Shown here: positions 16,251 to 24,913 of the stretch, piece after piece
Numbering within the stretch: position 1 is the first letter of the stretch
Layout: each line of letters opens with the position of its first letter
Origin: Bacteroidaceae bacterium
GTDB lineage: Bacteria; Bacteroidota; Bacteroidia; Bacteroidales; Bacteroidaceae
Assembly: GCA_900770665.1 (NCBI GenBank)
Contig: CAAGKZ010000002.1
Coordinates: 1 to 37,390 of the forward strand
Length of the DNA: 37,390 bases
Reading direction: 5' to 3'
Notes under the pieces: generated by a model
The model's database searches: none
What the model was told of the DNA's origin: nothing
Seen by the model: the letters and a program-made list of their open reading frames with translations, nothing else
Translations under genes and position numbers: made by a program

Positions 16251-17105
16251 ATGAAAAGCAGTAATAAGGCTCTTTTGGCAATAGCTGCAGCCTTGATTGT
16301 GTATGCTGTTGTAGGATTGCTGTTCATGCCACGCGAGGGGGAACAGAATGAGGTATTGGTACCCCAAGACAATGTTGTTGCCGAGGATACTCTGCTCTCC
16401 TATGCATTGGGTGTCATCATAGCCCAGGACGTGCCGTATGCAATGGACATCCTTGGCCTCTCAGAGCCCGAGACCAATGACTTTGTAAAAGGTATGCGCG
16501 ATGCTTTCCCTGTCGACGACTCGCCCGAGGCTGTTGCCTATGCACGCGGTCTGCTGATGGGAGCTTCGGCTATGGAAACACTTGAAGAGGCCGAGTATGG
16601 GATATTGCAGAGCGATTCTACCAAAAAAGTGAACAAAAGCAAGTTCTTTGAAGCTGTTGAGGATATTGCCACCGGTAATACCTCAATGACAATTGAACAG
16701 GCATGGGAATACTATAATAATGTTGTCTATCGCACTCCGAGCGAAGCTTTCATTGAGAGGAACAGTACACGTAGTGGTATTCAGGTGCTGCCAAGCGGCG
16801 TCCAGGTGAAGGTGGAGCAACAGGGCGAAGGCGAGATTCCTACGATGAAAAACACTGTTGCCTACATATACAAGGGCTCATACATCAACGGCAATATGTT
16901 TGAAAGTTCGCGTGGCGAGGCAGTGGAGGTTGCTGTCGGCAGCATGATGCCGGGCTTGGCCGAGGTGCTTACAACCTATCCTGTCGGTACAAAATGCAAA
17001 GTCTATCTGCCTTGGCAAAGAGCCTATGGCGAGAAAGGCAAAAAGCCTGTGCCGCCATACAGCGCCCTTGTCTACGACATTGAAATTGTTAAGATTGTAA
17101 AATGA
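16251..17105 (+). CDS. Membrane-anchored FKBP-like protein with degraded active site (284 aa)
   Basis: An N-terminal membrane helix (LLAIAAALIVYAVVGLLF, about 8-25) suggests a signal anchor with the rest in the periplasm. Residues about 40-170 match the helical N-terminal part of FKBP22/Mip-type proteins, and about 180-284 are FKBP-like. Compared with the neighbour, key pocket residues have changed: FDSS is FESS, VIKGW is MMPGL (the pocket tryptophan is lost), and VFDV is VYDI. It may have lost isomerase activity and kept a chaperone or binding role. The 7-base gap to the upstream gene indicates one operon and an origin by duplication. Confidence 0.88.
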   Translation: MKSSNKALLAIAAALIVYAVVGLLFMPREGEQNEVLVPQDNVVAEDTLLSYALGVIIAQDVPYAMDILGLSEPETNDFVKGMRDAFPVDDSPEAVAYARGLLMGASAMETLEEAEYGILQSDSTKKVNKSKFFEAVEDIATGNTSMTIEQAWEYYNNVVYRTPSEAFIERNSTRSGIQVLPSGVQVKVEQQGEGEIPTMKNTVAYIYKGSYINGNMFESSRGEAVEVAVGSMMPGLAEVLTTYPVGTKCKVYLPWQRAYGEKGKKPVPPYSALVYDIEIVKIVK

Positions 17106-17133
17106 CAATAACTACTTATAACTGACCATTAAT

Positions 17134-17601
17134 ATGAAAAACCTAGAATGTAAAGTCGACGCGCTCGACCTTAAGATATTGAGCATCATTTCAAAGGATG
17201 CACGTATCCCATTCCGCAATGTTGCCGAGCTGTGCGGAGTATCACGCGCGGCAATCCACTTGCGTGTGCAGCATCTTATTGACATGGGCATAATCTCGGG
17301 CTCAAGCTACGAGATTGATGTACGCCGCCTTGGCTACAAGACATGTACATACATCGGTATCCGCCTTGAGCGTGGCTCAATGTACAAGGACGTGGTAGAG
17401 CGCCTGCGCGAGATTCCCGAGGTTGTGGAGTGCTGCTACACAACAGGTCCTTACTCAATCCTTGCAAAGATGTATTCCCACGACAACGAGCACCTCATGC
17501 AACTGCTCAACGGTCGCGTGCAGGAGATTCCCGGTGTGGTTAGCACCGAGACAATGATTGTGCTTGCACACAGCATCAAGCGCAACATGCCAATGGAATA
17601 A
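17134..17601 (+). CDS. Lrp/AsnC-family transcriptional regulator (155 aa)
   Basis: The N-terminal winged helix (about 10-60) includes LDLKILSIISKDARIPFRNV and the recognition region GVSRAAIHLRVQHLIDMGII. The C-terminal RAM ligand-binding domain (about 68-150) shows YIGIRLERGSMYKDVVERLREIPEVVECCYTTG-type beta-alpha-beta-beta structure. Such regulators bind amino acids and control amino-acid metabolism genes as octamers. It lies 28 bases after the FKBP gene and is followed by an intrinsic terminator, so it may share the FKBP operon. The effector cannot be inferred. Confidence 0.95.
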   Translation: MKNLECKVDALDLKILSIISKDARIPFRNVAELCGVSRAAIHLRVQHLIDMGIISGSSYEIDVRRLGYKTCTYIGIRLERGSMYKDVVERLREIPEVVECCYTTGPYSILAKMYSHDNEHLMQLLNGRVQEIPGVVSTETMIVLAHSIKRNMPME

Positions 17602-17623
17602 AAGAATAATTTTTGTATAATTG

Positions 17624-17660
17624 ACACCCGTGTTTTTCATCAAGTGCGGGTGTTTTTTTA
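17624..17660 (+). terminator. Intrinsic terminator after the Lrp-type gene
   Basis: ACACCCG (17624-17630) pairs with CGGGTGT (17647-17653) and runs into seven or more T residues. It lies immediately before the next gene's start, so that gene needs read-through or a promoter inside this short gap. Confidence 0.75.
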
Positions 17661-17674
17661 TTTTTAGAATTTTT

Positions 17675-19468
17675 ATGTCAAAAGATAAATTTGATGTCTG
17701 TGGCGAGTTCAGCACCCTGCATGCCAACTATCCGCTTTGTGACCGTCGCCCCGTAATCGGTATCACAGCCAATTTTGCCGATGGCAAGGCAACACTTGCC
17801 GAGGCCTATTACCGTTCGGTACTCGTTGCCGGCGGAGTGCCTCTGCTCATCCCTCCTTACCCCGAGCGCGAGGCGTTGGTTGAGACGCTGCCGCACATCG
17901 ATGCGCTGCTGCTCACCGGCGGAGCCGACATTGACCCTCGTTATATGGGCGAGGAACCCGACTACTCATTGCTCCATGGAATAAATCCACCGCGTGACGA
18001 ACAGGAACTGCTACTTGCGCAGCTTGCCGATGCACGTTCTTTGCCAATCCTTGGAATATGCCGCGGCATACAGACCCTTGCTGCCGCATTCGGAGGCTCT
18101 GTACATCAGGATATATATGCAGCATTGGGTACGCAACTGCTCAATCACGACCAGGAACCTGTGGAGCGTGGTGTTGCAACGCACGATGTCACTTTTGCGG
18201 CGGGCAGCAAACTCGCCGCCATCTTCGGGCAAGAACGGCTTGCGGTGAATACCTTCCACCACCAGGCAGTCAGCCGTGTACCGGCCGGGTTTCAGGTTGT
18301 TGCCACCTCTCCCGACGGTGTAATCGAGGGCATGGAGGCTGTCGATGGACGAAGTATAATAGGCGTGCAGTGGCATCCCGAATCGTTCATCATGAACGGC
18401 GATGATTGCATGATGCCTCTTTTCCGCTGGCTCGTGGATGAGGCGGCGCTCTACCGCCGTGTTACAGAATTGCATGAACGTATGTTGACAATTGATTCCC
18501 ATTGCGACACCCCGATGCTCTCCCATACCGCCTACCGCCTTGACCGGCGCGATGACGTAGCGCTTGTCGACCTTCACAAGATGTCCGAGGGCATGCTCGA
18601 TGCCACGACAATGGTGGCATATATCCCGCAGGGAGCACGTGATGATGCTTCGCTTGTGCAGGCAACAGAAAAGGCCGATACTTTGCTCGATTGGGTAGCC
18701 GCCGGTGTCAAGGACAATGCTGCGCACGTGGCATTGTGCAGTACACCCGGTGAACTTTACATGGCAAAACTGCAAGGTAAACGCGCCATTATGCCCGGTG
18801 TTGAAAACGGATATGCCATCGGACGTGATATATCGAATATAGAGCGCCTGCGCCGCAGGGGAGTGGTATACATTACACTTTGCCACAATGGCGATAACGA
18901 TATCTGCGACTCGGCCCGCGGCAATGCCGAGCATGGCGGTCTCAGTGCATTCGGCCGCGAGGTGGTACGCGAAATGAACCGCACGGGAATGATGGTCGAC
19001 CTCTCCCATGCTGCCGAGAGTACCTTTTGGCAAGTGTTGGAGTGCAGTACAAAACCTGTTGTCTGCTCCCATTCGTCGTGCCGTGCGCTGTGCGACCATC
19101 CACGCAACCTCACCGATGAACAGATGCGCGCATTGGCGGCAAAGGGCGGAGTGGTACAGGTGACAATGTACAGCGGTTTCCTGCGCAAGGAGGGCGAGGC
19201 TACACTTGACGATTTTCTTGCCCATCTGCAACACGCGATAGAGGTTGCCGGTATTGACCATGTGGGCATAGGAACCGATTTCGACGGCGATGGCAAGGTA
19301 ATCGGTTGCTCCTCGGCATCGCAACTGCGCAATGTCACCCGCGAACTCCTTCGCCGTGGCTATGCAGCCGCCGACATCGAGAAAATCTGGGGCAGCAACT
19401 GGCTGCGCGTTATGCAGGAGGTACAGCAAATGAACGAAGGGCTATCCATTTCGAAACGGCAAGCCTAG
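17675..19468 (+). CDS. Fusion of peptidase C26 (gamma-glutamyl hydrolase type) and peptidase M19 (membrane dipeptidase type), 597 aa
   Basis: The start at MSKDKFDVCGEF (17675) avoids a hydrophobic 18-residue extension that would be encoded by the terminator hairpin. Residues about 25-255 are a class-I glutamine-amidotransferase-like C26 domain (PuuD type) with nucleophile Cys129 in GICRGIQ and His234/Glu236 in QWHPES. Residues about 268-597 form an M19 dipeptidase with metal ligands His276 and Asp278 (DSHCD), Glu377 (VENG), His445 (VDLSH), His466 (CSHSS) and Asp535 (GTDFDG). Both halves look catalytically complete. C26 enzymes cleave gamma-glutamyl amide bonds and M19 enzymes cleave dipeptides, so one protein could take apart gamma-glutamyl peptides. 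No signal peptide is seen. Confidence 0.93.
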   Translation: MSKDKFDVCGEFSTLHANYPLCDRRPVIGITANFADGKATLAEAYYRSVLVAGGVPLLIPPYPEREALVETLPHIDALLLTGGADIDPRYMGEEPDYSLLHGINPPRDEQELLLAQLADARSLPILGICRGIQTLAAAFGGSVHQDIYAALGTQLLNHDQEPVERGVATHDVTFAAGSKLAAIFGQERLAVNTFHHQAVSRVPAGFQVVATSPDGVIEGMEAVDGRSIIGVQWHPESFIMNGDDCMMPLFRWLVDEAALYRRVTELHERMLTIDSHCDTPMLSHTAYRLDRRDDVALVDLHKMSEGMLDATTMVAYIPQGARDDASLVQATEKADTLLDWVAAGVKDNAAHVALCSTPGELYMAKLQGKRAIMPGVENGYAIGRDISNIERLRRRGVVYITLCHNGDNDICDSARGNAEHGGLSAFGREVVREMNRTGMMVDLSHAAESTFWQVLECSTKPVVCSHSSCRALCDHPRNLTDEQMRALAAKGGVVQVTMYSGFLRKEGEATLDDFLAHLQHAIEVAGIDHVGIGTDFDGDGKVIGCSSASQLRNVTRELLRRGYAAADIEKIWGSNWLRVMQEVQQMNEGLSISKRQA

Positions 19469-19793
19469 AGTAAAATTAGACTGGTAAAATGACGGATTTT
19501 GCCGATGCAACATTTAAATTTGACAATCGCAATTGTCGAATTGAATTCTTATGAAATCTGCATAAAAAAAGGATGATTTTACCCAGAACTCATAGCAAGA
19601 AATACGTATCACCAATATAAACAAAAAAGTGAGACGTGTCTCACATATTTAGACATCACCCCATTTGTAAGAGGTAAATTTCTTTATCTATAGCAGTGTT
19701 TTACATCTTAAGAAAATCTTGATATTAAGATGGCGGCCAAAGTTTATTTTAGCCGCTATCATTAATCTCAGAAAAAATCCTAAGTTAATGGCA
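19469..19793. other. AT-rich spacer at the left edge of the accessory segment
   Basis: No gene seen. It holds small inverted repeats: GACAAT/ATTGTC (19522-19537), GTGAGAC/GTCTCAC (19629-19644), CATCTTAA/TTAAGATG (19704-19732) and GGCGGC/GCCGCT (19732-19757). The last two lie just past the 3' end of the minus-strand AlbA_2 gene and may act as its terminator, though no strong T-run follows. Confidence 0.5.
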
Positions 19794-21251
19794 TTATTCT
19801 ATTATTTCCCAGAAACCGCCTTTGTCAGGTCCTACACGACGGAGATACTTATTTCGCATTGCTTTAATATTGTTACTGATTGCAGTAACACTAATACCGA
19901 TAGATTCAGCCAATTCTGATTTAGAGATATATGGATTCTCAGCGATTAGACGTAATATGGCAATTCTGTTTTCAGTAAACCTTTCCCCATTTTCTATAGA
20001 TTTTTCTATCAACTTTTCTATCAACCTATCTACGTTTTCTATCAACTTTTCTGTTACCCCATCTCTATTTTCTATCAACTTTTCTGTTACCCTTGGGACA
20101 GAAACCTTTAAAATGAAATCATCGGTATGGAATGAAAGAGGTGCAGCGCCATTCACTTCCAATTCACGATACATACGATCAACACCCTCGCCATACTCCT
20201 TGACATAGTGATAAGTCTTTAAAAATGCAGCAATCTTTGGATTACGCGAAAAATGGGTGCTGCGAATGTTAGATGGTCTTACCATTCCAGGTAACTTTCC
20301 AGGACTTTCAAATACGATACGGTCATCGAACATTTTAATTTGAATCTCTGTACCCTTTATATTATAGGCTCTATGGCAGCATGCATTCACAACCATCTCT
20401 TGGATAACAAATTTGGGGTAGTCTCTGCGTGTTATAAACTTACCTGATTGCTCCAAATAAGTATGTTCGGCAACTTGTGTCTCCAGATACTCAACCGTCT
20501 TTTCCACCTGCTCCAGGATTGTGCCTTCAAAGACAACATCCTTAATGACATTCATTTCAGCACCGACTTTCTCTTCAACTCCATTAAAGCGTATGAAACG
20601 TGTACGAGCGCGAGGTAGATAGCTCTGAGGTTTCTTTCCAAACAACAACATACAAGCGACACTAACAACTTCTTCTCCATTCTTGTCGGTTGTTACGAAA
20701 TGGTTGTTCTCTTTCAGATACTCCATTGAAGATTTACTGTATCCAAGCAGATTCACATACTTAGCCACAGCATCTATATTCAGGTCATTAATTGTTGCCC
20801 CATATACAGCTGTATCTTCAAAAGAACGTTCACCTTTGTCATACATCAATTGCACTCGTTCATCAAATGTCAGTTTACGACTCTTGTCGCCAACTCGCAT
20901 GAAAGCTTCATCTGCCTGATTGGTATGAAGACTCGAACTGGCAGGAATATGCATCAATAAAATGCGATTTTCATTACCATCCTTATCCGTACATGGCTCA
21001 TAAGTACATGTAACAGAAATTGATGGGTTACAAAAATCAAACGGAACGCGTAATAAATCGTTCAACTTTTGGGTATCTTGGTCTACGCCTTCAATCGTTC
21101 GTGATTTGTCAGATACGCCAATAGCGATAACACCACCATCAGCATTGGCAAATGCTACAATTGGGATTGCCAATGCTTTGGGATCAATTTGAATGCTCTT
21201 GCAATCAAATGTCTGATCTTCTTTGCGGCTTTGTATTTCTTGTATGGTCAT
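19794..21251 (-). CDS. AlbA_2/Schlafen-type domain, GHKL-like ATPase and winged-helix protein (485 aa)
   Basis: Residues about 1-130 match the AlbA_2 (Schlafen-related, DNA/RNA-binding) module: TFDCKS, then IVAFANADGGVIAIGVSD. Residues about 275-380 resemble the GHKL-like ATPase half of RecG-related proteins, with the N-box-like VIQEMVVNACCHRAY (Asn290), FDDRIVFESPGKLPG and KEYGEGVDRMYRE. A linker of EKLIEN-type repeats (about 388-421) leads to a C-terminal winged helix (about 426-485, ISKSELAESIGISVTAISNNIKAM). The family is common in mobile and defence-rich regions, often as a regulator or effector; the biochemical role is not established. It starts 61 bases after the helicase-nuclease stop, in the same direction. 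Confidence 0.88.
   Translation of the reverse strand: MTIQEIQSRKEDQTFDCKSIQIDPKALAIPIVAFANADGGVIAIGVSDKSRTIEGVDQDTQKLNDLLRVPFDFCNPSISVTCTYEPCTDKDGNENRILLMHIPASSSLHTNQADEAFMRVGDKSRKLTFDERVQLMYDKGERSFEDTAVYGATINDLNIDAVAKYVNLLGYSKSSMEYLKENNHFVTTDKNGEEVVSVACMLLFGKKPQSYLPRARTRFIRFNGVEEKVGAEMNVIKDVVFEGTILEQVEKTVEYLETQVAEHTYLEQSGKFITRRDYPKFVIQEMVVNACCHRAYNIKGTEIQIKMFDDRIVFESPGKLPGMVRPSNIRSTHFSRNPKIAAFLKTYHYVKEYGEGVDRMYRELEVNGAAPLSFHTDDFILKVSVPRVTEKLIENRDGVTEKLIENVDRLIEKLIEKSIENGERFTENRIAILRLIAENPYISKSELAESIGISVTAISNNIKAMRNKYLRRVGPDKGGFWEIIE
19988..20094 (-). repeat. Short in-frame tandem repeats encoding EKLIEN units
   Basis: The 25-base word starting at 20035 recurs at 20068, a 33-base (11-codon) period, with degenerate copies at 19990-20030. 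They encode VTEKLIENRDG, VTEKLIENVDR and LIEKLIEKSIE in the AlbA_2 gene's linker. Confidence 0.75.
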
Positions 21252-21312
21252 TGTATATTTTTTTAGTTGGTAAACGCATTCTTACTCTCTAATGTGTCGG
21301 CAAGTAATTTTA

Positions 21313-24300
21313 TCAAACTTTATTCATCCATGCTTTTATTTGTTCAATACACCATGGGAGATTATCACGTATTTCATAGACCCAAAAACGCTTCACATCC
21401 CACCCCAATTCAAACATTCTTTGGTTTCTTAGTTGGTCCCTATAACATAGTTCGCCATTCCAACTACGGTGATAACGTTCTCCATCCACTTCAATATCTA
21501 AGCACTTCCCATTATGGAATAAAGCTAAATCAAGATAATATTTATCTATAGAATATTGAGGATGTGTCTTGATTCCAGATTTATAAAGAGCCGTGTATAA
21601 TATTTTCTCCCATTCAGAAACTGAAAATCTACTATCAAGAGTAGGATATTCCAAACCATAATCCTTTGTAAAATCAATAGAGGTAAAAGTGTTTTTCTCA
21701 CTTTTTCTTACATACGCCACGAAATGCTCCAAATACGATACTCCAGAATGCAAGCAAGATTCCTCATCACCAACAATAATCAATGTAGATTTGGCCCTAG
21801 TTATTGCAACGTTAAATAAATTTCCCGTGTTTTTTAAGAAACTTATTGCGCCAGGCAAGACCCCAGACGAGATCACTGTTGAAAATATAATCAAATCTCT
21901 TTCGTCGCCCTGGAATTTATGAACTGTGTCCGCTAAAAAATGATTATTAGAGAGCAGACTATTATACAAATCAGTCTCATTCTCTAATGTGCGATTAATT
22001 CTTTCCGATTGGGCTTTAAACGGAGTTACAACTCCTATAGATCCCCTATAATTATTTGCGACCAAGTGCTTTAGTTGCTCAATTATACAATTAACTTCTT
22101 TTTCATTATATGCACTTCCAGAATGCGGACGACAAGTGTTTCCTTTTATATCAATCCATCTAACACCTAACTGATTCTCTTTTCTGAGACGATTATAATT
22201 AGTCGCCACCCTAAGGGTCCCTTGGTAGAACTCTTTATTAGAAAATTCAATAATTTCTCCATGGCATCTATGATGATCTTTTAATTGGATAATATTTATA
22301 GGATGGCATATTGATGCGGCATAATCATACAATGAGATCGCATTGTATGACCATCTTGCATTAACTTCATGCCTCGTTAACAAATTTCTATCTTGTTGGT
22401 TTGACAACCCTGTAATATGGCTAAGTTGCTTTGGATCTCCTATTATGACAGAAGACTTACACCTATACAATAGGGGTAAAATTGAAGGTATATCACATTG
22501 GCTGGCTTCGTCTATAATAAGCATGTCATACATACCTGCTATTAATGGAATCCTGCTTTTAACAGACAATGAAGTTACTGCACAAATGGGCAAAATTTCC
22601 CTCAGCTTGTTTTGGATATTTTTTAACCCCATATCTCCATTTGCGGGATTACTATCTCCATCAGATAACCTTATTGTTGCAATATATTGAGATACTAAAC
22701 TACGAAGCGTATGTGGGATATTCAATCCAAAGACTTTTACCCATTGACTCCATAGTTGATGAGCCATTTCGGATTGTTCTCTTTTTACTTCCAACAACTG
22801 CTTGTCAATCTTTTCTAATGGCTCAAGCCTCCCCAATTTAGATAGTAATTCGTTGTATTTTACTATCGCCTTCATTTCCTCCAACACTTTTAATGTTGAT
22901 GAGAAAACAGCCTCTTTGGAATCACTTAAAGAGCAATCAATAGCCGCATAACCGTATTTATTAAGGCATTTATTTAATCTATTTATAGATGTACGATAGG
23001 TTTCAATTCTTGATTTTGATAAAAAACGCCAAAACATTTTAACAAAAACGTTTTGTTGAGATTTCTGTGTTTTATCAAAGAACAACGATGACTGCTGTAA
23101 AGCGTTTTCTAATCCAAAAACATCATCTTTATTGATGGAAACAATAAATTTTGCCCAGTTTTTTCTAAAAGGACAGATATTTTGTTCTAATAAGTCTAGT
23201 TCATTACGCGTAGCGATAAAATCTTTTTTAGCTTGATTTAATTGTCCTATCCGCAATTGTAAATTGTCATATATACTCTTTATTTCCTCGTATTCATCCT
23301 TGTCGGTTCGTTGCGCAGGAGCATGAGTAAGCACATCTGTTAGAAAGGTAACAATAGCATCCGCTCCTTGATTGTTGCCCATTCGTAGCATTATAGGCCT
23401 ATTAGTTAAGCCATTAACGCGCTTCTCTACGACATCTACTGCTTTGTTATTTTTGCTGGAGAAAATAGCTTTCTTCCCCTTCCAGGCTAAATTAACTATA
23501 AGATTGGTAACTACTTGAGATTTACCTGTGCCAGGAGGACCTGTTATAACTGTAAGATTTTGTGATAATGAAGTCTCTATTGCGCTACTTTGTTCTGTAT
23601 TTAAAGGCAAAACTTCTAATAACCGAATGCTCTCATTAGACTCTTCTATCTCATGTCTCTCATTATTGTGAACCCAATCGTACAAAGCTGTTTGACGATA
23701 TTGTTCCTTTGATAATTTGGACAATTCCAACAATTCATGTTCTAAACCTTGGGTATATAATGAAGCATCTGCGCGTATTAGTACCGCCTTATTGTATATA
23801 CCATCATTGGAAATCATTGACATAGGAGTGAGATTGAATGATTCGGGAACCATCTCTTCTTGCCAATTCCATTGCCTAATATAATAAAGTCTAGTAACCA
23901 AGTCTGAAATATCGAATTCAGAGTCCGAATTATTCAATCCAAGTTCCTCTTCCAACCTAATCATTTCATGCAATTGTTCATTCTCATCTCTTGAACAATA
24001 CTGCTTAATAATCTCCATATTAATTGTTGGAATGGATGTTACAGAACAAATTCCTGCATCATAAGTTACTTGAAAAAGAAATACAGGAGCCAATCTTTTA
24101 AAATCGCCATTCCGACCATGTGTAGTATAAACACATAATGGATAGCCTAAATACATAACTTTCCGACTCATACGAGCAGTATTTGTCATAAAGTTTATCA
24201 CCTCTTCACTATTTTGAGCATTAAGATTTAGAGAATCAACCTCCACATAGTCAGGCGTGAATTGACTATCCTTAAACGCACTGACTTTATTCGTGCTATC

Positions 24301-24573
24301 CAAAGCAATACAATTAAGGTAATATTGACATATCCTCTTAAGTTCAGGGTCGGCTGATATAGTTGTTGCTTGATTAGTGTTATTTAATCTTTCCTCTGGT
24401 TCTTGGTTAATAAGACGCCATACATAAGAAGAATCTACATAGCACAATCTATTCAATTTGCCATAAAGCAATTGATTGACCGTCGACCGGTCTGTGTTGA
24501 GAGTACTGGCTATAACTTTTGCCGTAAGACCTCTAGGATTAGCTCTTAACAAGCTTAGTATTTTTTGTTCCAT
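21313..24573 (-). CDS. SF1 (Upf1/DNA2-like) helicase with N-terminal winged helix and C-terminal Vsr/DUF559-like nuclease domain (1086 aa)
   Basis: Residues about 1-55 look like a winged helix (LTAKVIASTLNTDRSTVNQLLYG). The helicase core has Walker A GPPGTGKS (345-352), Walker B DEASQ (688-692), motif III GDPKQL (712-717), HKFQGDERD (885-893) and motif VI NVAITRAK (921-928). Between Walker A and B is a coiled-coil-rich insertion (about 425-610). The C-terminal 85 residues (YYLDLALFHNGKCLDIEVDG, RYHRSWN, RDQLRNQRMFELGW) fit the Vsr/DUF559 endonuclease fold, with Asp1015, Glu1028 and Asp1030 as likely catalytic acids. This architecture recalls nuclease-helicase proteins of bacterial defence. 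Base composition is AT-rich, unlike the flanking genes. It lies 60 bases after the XRE gene. Confidence 0.88.
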   Translation of the reverse strand: MEQKILSLLRANPRGLTAKVIASTLNTDRSTVNQLLYGKLNRLCYVDSSYVWRLINQEPEERLNNTNQATTISADPELKRICQYYLNCIALDSTNKVSAFKDSQFTPDYVEVDSLNLNAQNSEEVINFMTNTARMSRKVMYLGYPLCVYTTHGRNGDFKRLAPVFLFQVTYDAGICSVTSIPTINMEIIKQYCSRDENEQLHEMIRLEEELGLNNSDSEFDISDLVTRLYYIRQWNWQEEMVPESFNLTPMSMISNDGIYNKAVLIRADASLYTQGLEHELLELSKLSKEQYRQTALYDWVHNNERHEIEESNESIRLLEVLPLNTEQSSAIETSLSQNLTVITGPPGTGKSQVVTNLIVNLAWKGKKAIFSSKNNKAVDVVEKRVNGLTNRPIMLRMGNNQGADAIVTFLTDVLTHAPAQRTDKDEYEEIKSIYDNLQLRIGQLNQAKKDFIATRNELDLLEQNICPFRKNWAKFIVSINKDDVFGLENALQQSSLFFDKTQKSQQNVFVKMFWRFLSKSRIETYRTSINRLNKCLNKYGYAAIDCSLSDSKEAVFSSTLKVLEEMKAIVKYNELLSKLGRLEPLEKIDKQLLEVKREQSEMAHQLWSQWVKVFGLNIPHTLRSLVSQYIATIRLSDGDSNPANGDMGLKNIQNKLREILPICAVTSLSVKSRIPLIAGMYDMLIIDEASQCDIPSILPLLYRCKSSVIIGDPKQLSHITGLSNQQDRNLLTRHEVNARWSYNAISLYDYAASICHPINIIQLKDHHRCHGEIIEFSNKEFYQGTLRVATNYNRLRKENQLGVRWIDIKGNTCRPHSGSAYNEKEVNCIIEQLKHLVANNYRGSIGVVTPFKAQSERINRTLENETDLYNSLLSNNHFLADTVHKFQGDERDLIIFSTVISSGVLPGAISFLKNTGNLFNVAITRAKSTLIIVGDEESCLHSGVSYLEHFVAYVRKSEKNTFTSIDFTKDYGLEYPTLDSRFSVSEWEKILYTALYKSGIKTHPQYSIDKYYLDLALFHNGKCLDIEVDGERYHRSWNGELCYRDQLRNQRMFELGWDVKRFWVYEIRDNLPWCIEQIKAWMNKV

Positions 24574-24633
24574 AATCTTTATTAGAAATAACTATATCTA
24601 TTTGCAATTCAGTGATGTTGATTTTAACCATAA

Positions 24634-24861
24634 TCATACCCCTTGCGACATCAGATATTGTTTGTACTCTCTAACGATTAACTCTTTTATATCAACCCCA
24701 AGCAAATCTGAGATTTTGAGCAAATTGTTGAGGTCGGGTTGTGATGAGTTTGTACACCATTTTGAAACGGTTGATGGGTTTACTCCCAACTGTTCGGCCA
24801 ACCATTTGTTGGTGCGTTTTTTCTCTACCAAAACAACTTTTATGCGGTTTATATCTTCCAT
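24634..24861 (-). CDS. XRE-family HTH regulator (75 aa)
   Basis: A single-domain Cro/C1-type protein: NKWLAEQLGVNPSTVSKWCTN (about 18-38) is the helix-turn-helix, followed by SQPDLNNLLKISDLLGVDIKELI. It is the promoter-proximal gene of the XRE, helicase, AlbA_2 run. A palindrome between its putative -33 and -7 elements suggests it represses its own promoter and hence the module. Small XRE genes often guard defence or toxin operons; here that is inference from position. Confidence 0.9.
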   Translation of the reverse strand: MEDINRIKVVLVEKKRTNKWLAEQLGVNPSTVSKWCTNSSQPDLNNLLKISDLLGVDIKELIVREYKQYLMSQGV

Positions 24862-24879
24862 AATTGCATCTATTTATAG

Positions 24880-24913
24880 CAAATGTAGTGAATTACTTTC
24901 ACTTTAAGTGCAA
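24880..24913 (-). promoter_or_regulatory. Promoter with embedded palindromic operator before the XRE gene
   Basis: On the minus strand, TACATTTG (24880-24887) matches TAnnTTTG, and TTGCAC (24908-24913) is a possible -33 element, spaced slightly long. The palindrome CACTTTAAGTG (24900-24910) lies between or over the elements, as expected for an autorepressor site. Confidence 0.5.

Noticed and set aside
18011..19429. 472-codon minus-strand frame
   Set aside because: It lies wholly inside the C26-M19 gene, whose catalytic motifs are intact; long antisense frames are common in GC-rich, codon-biased genes.
19629..19644. GTGAGAC/GTCTCAC palindrome as an attachment site or operator
   Set aside because: No second copy at the other edge of the AT-rich segment and no adjacent promoter or integrase; kept only as a note in the spacer entry.
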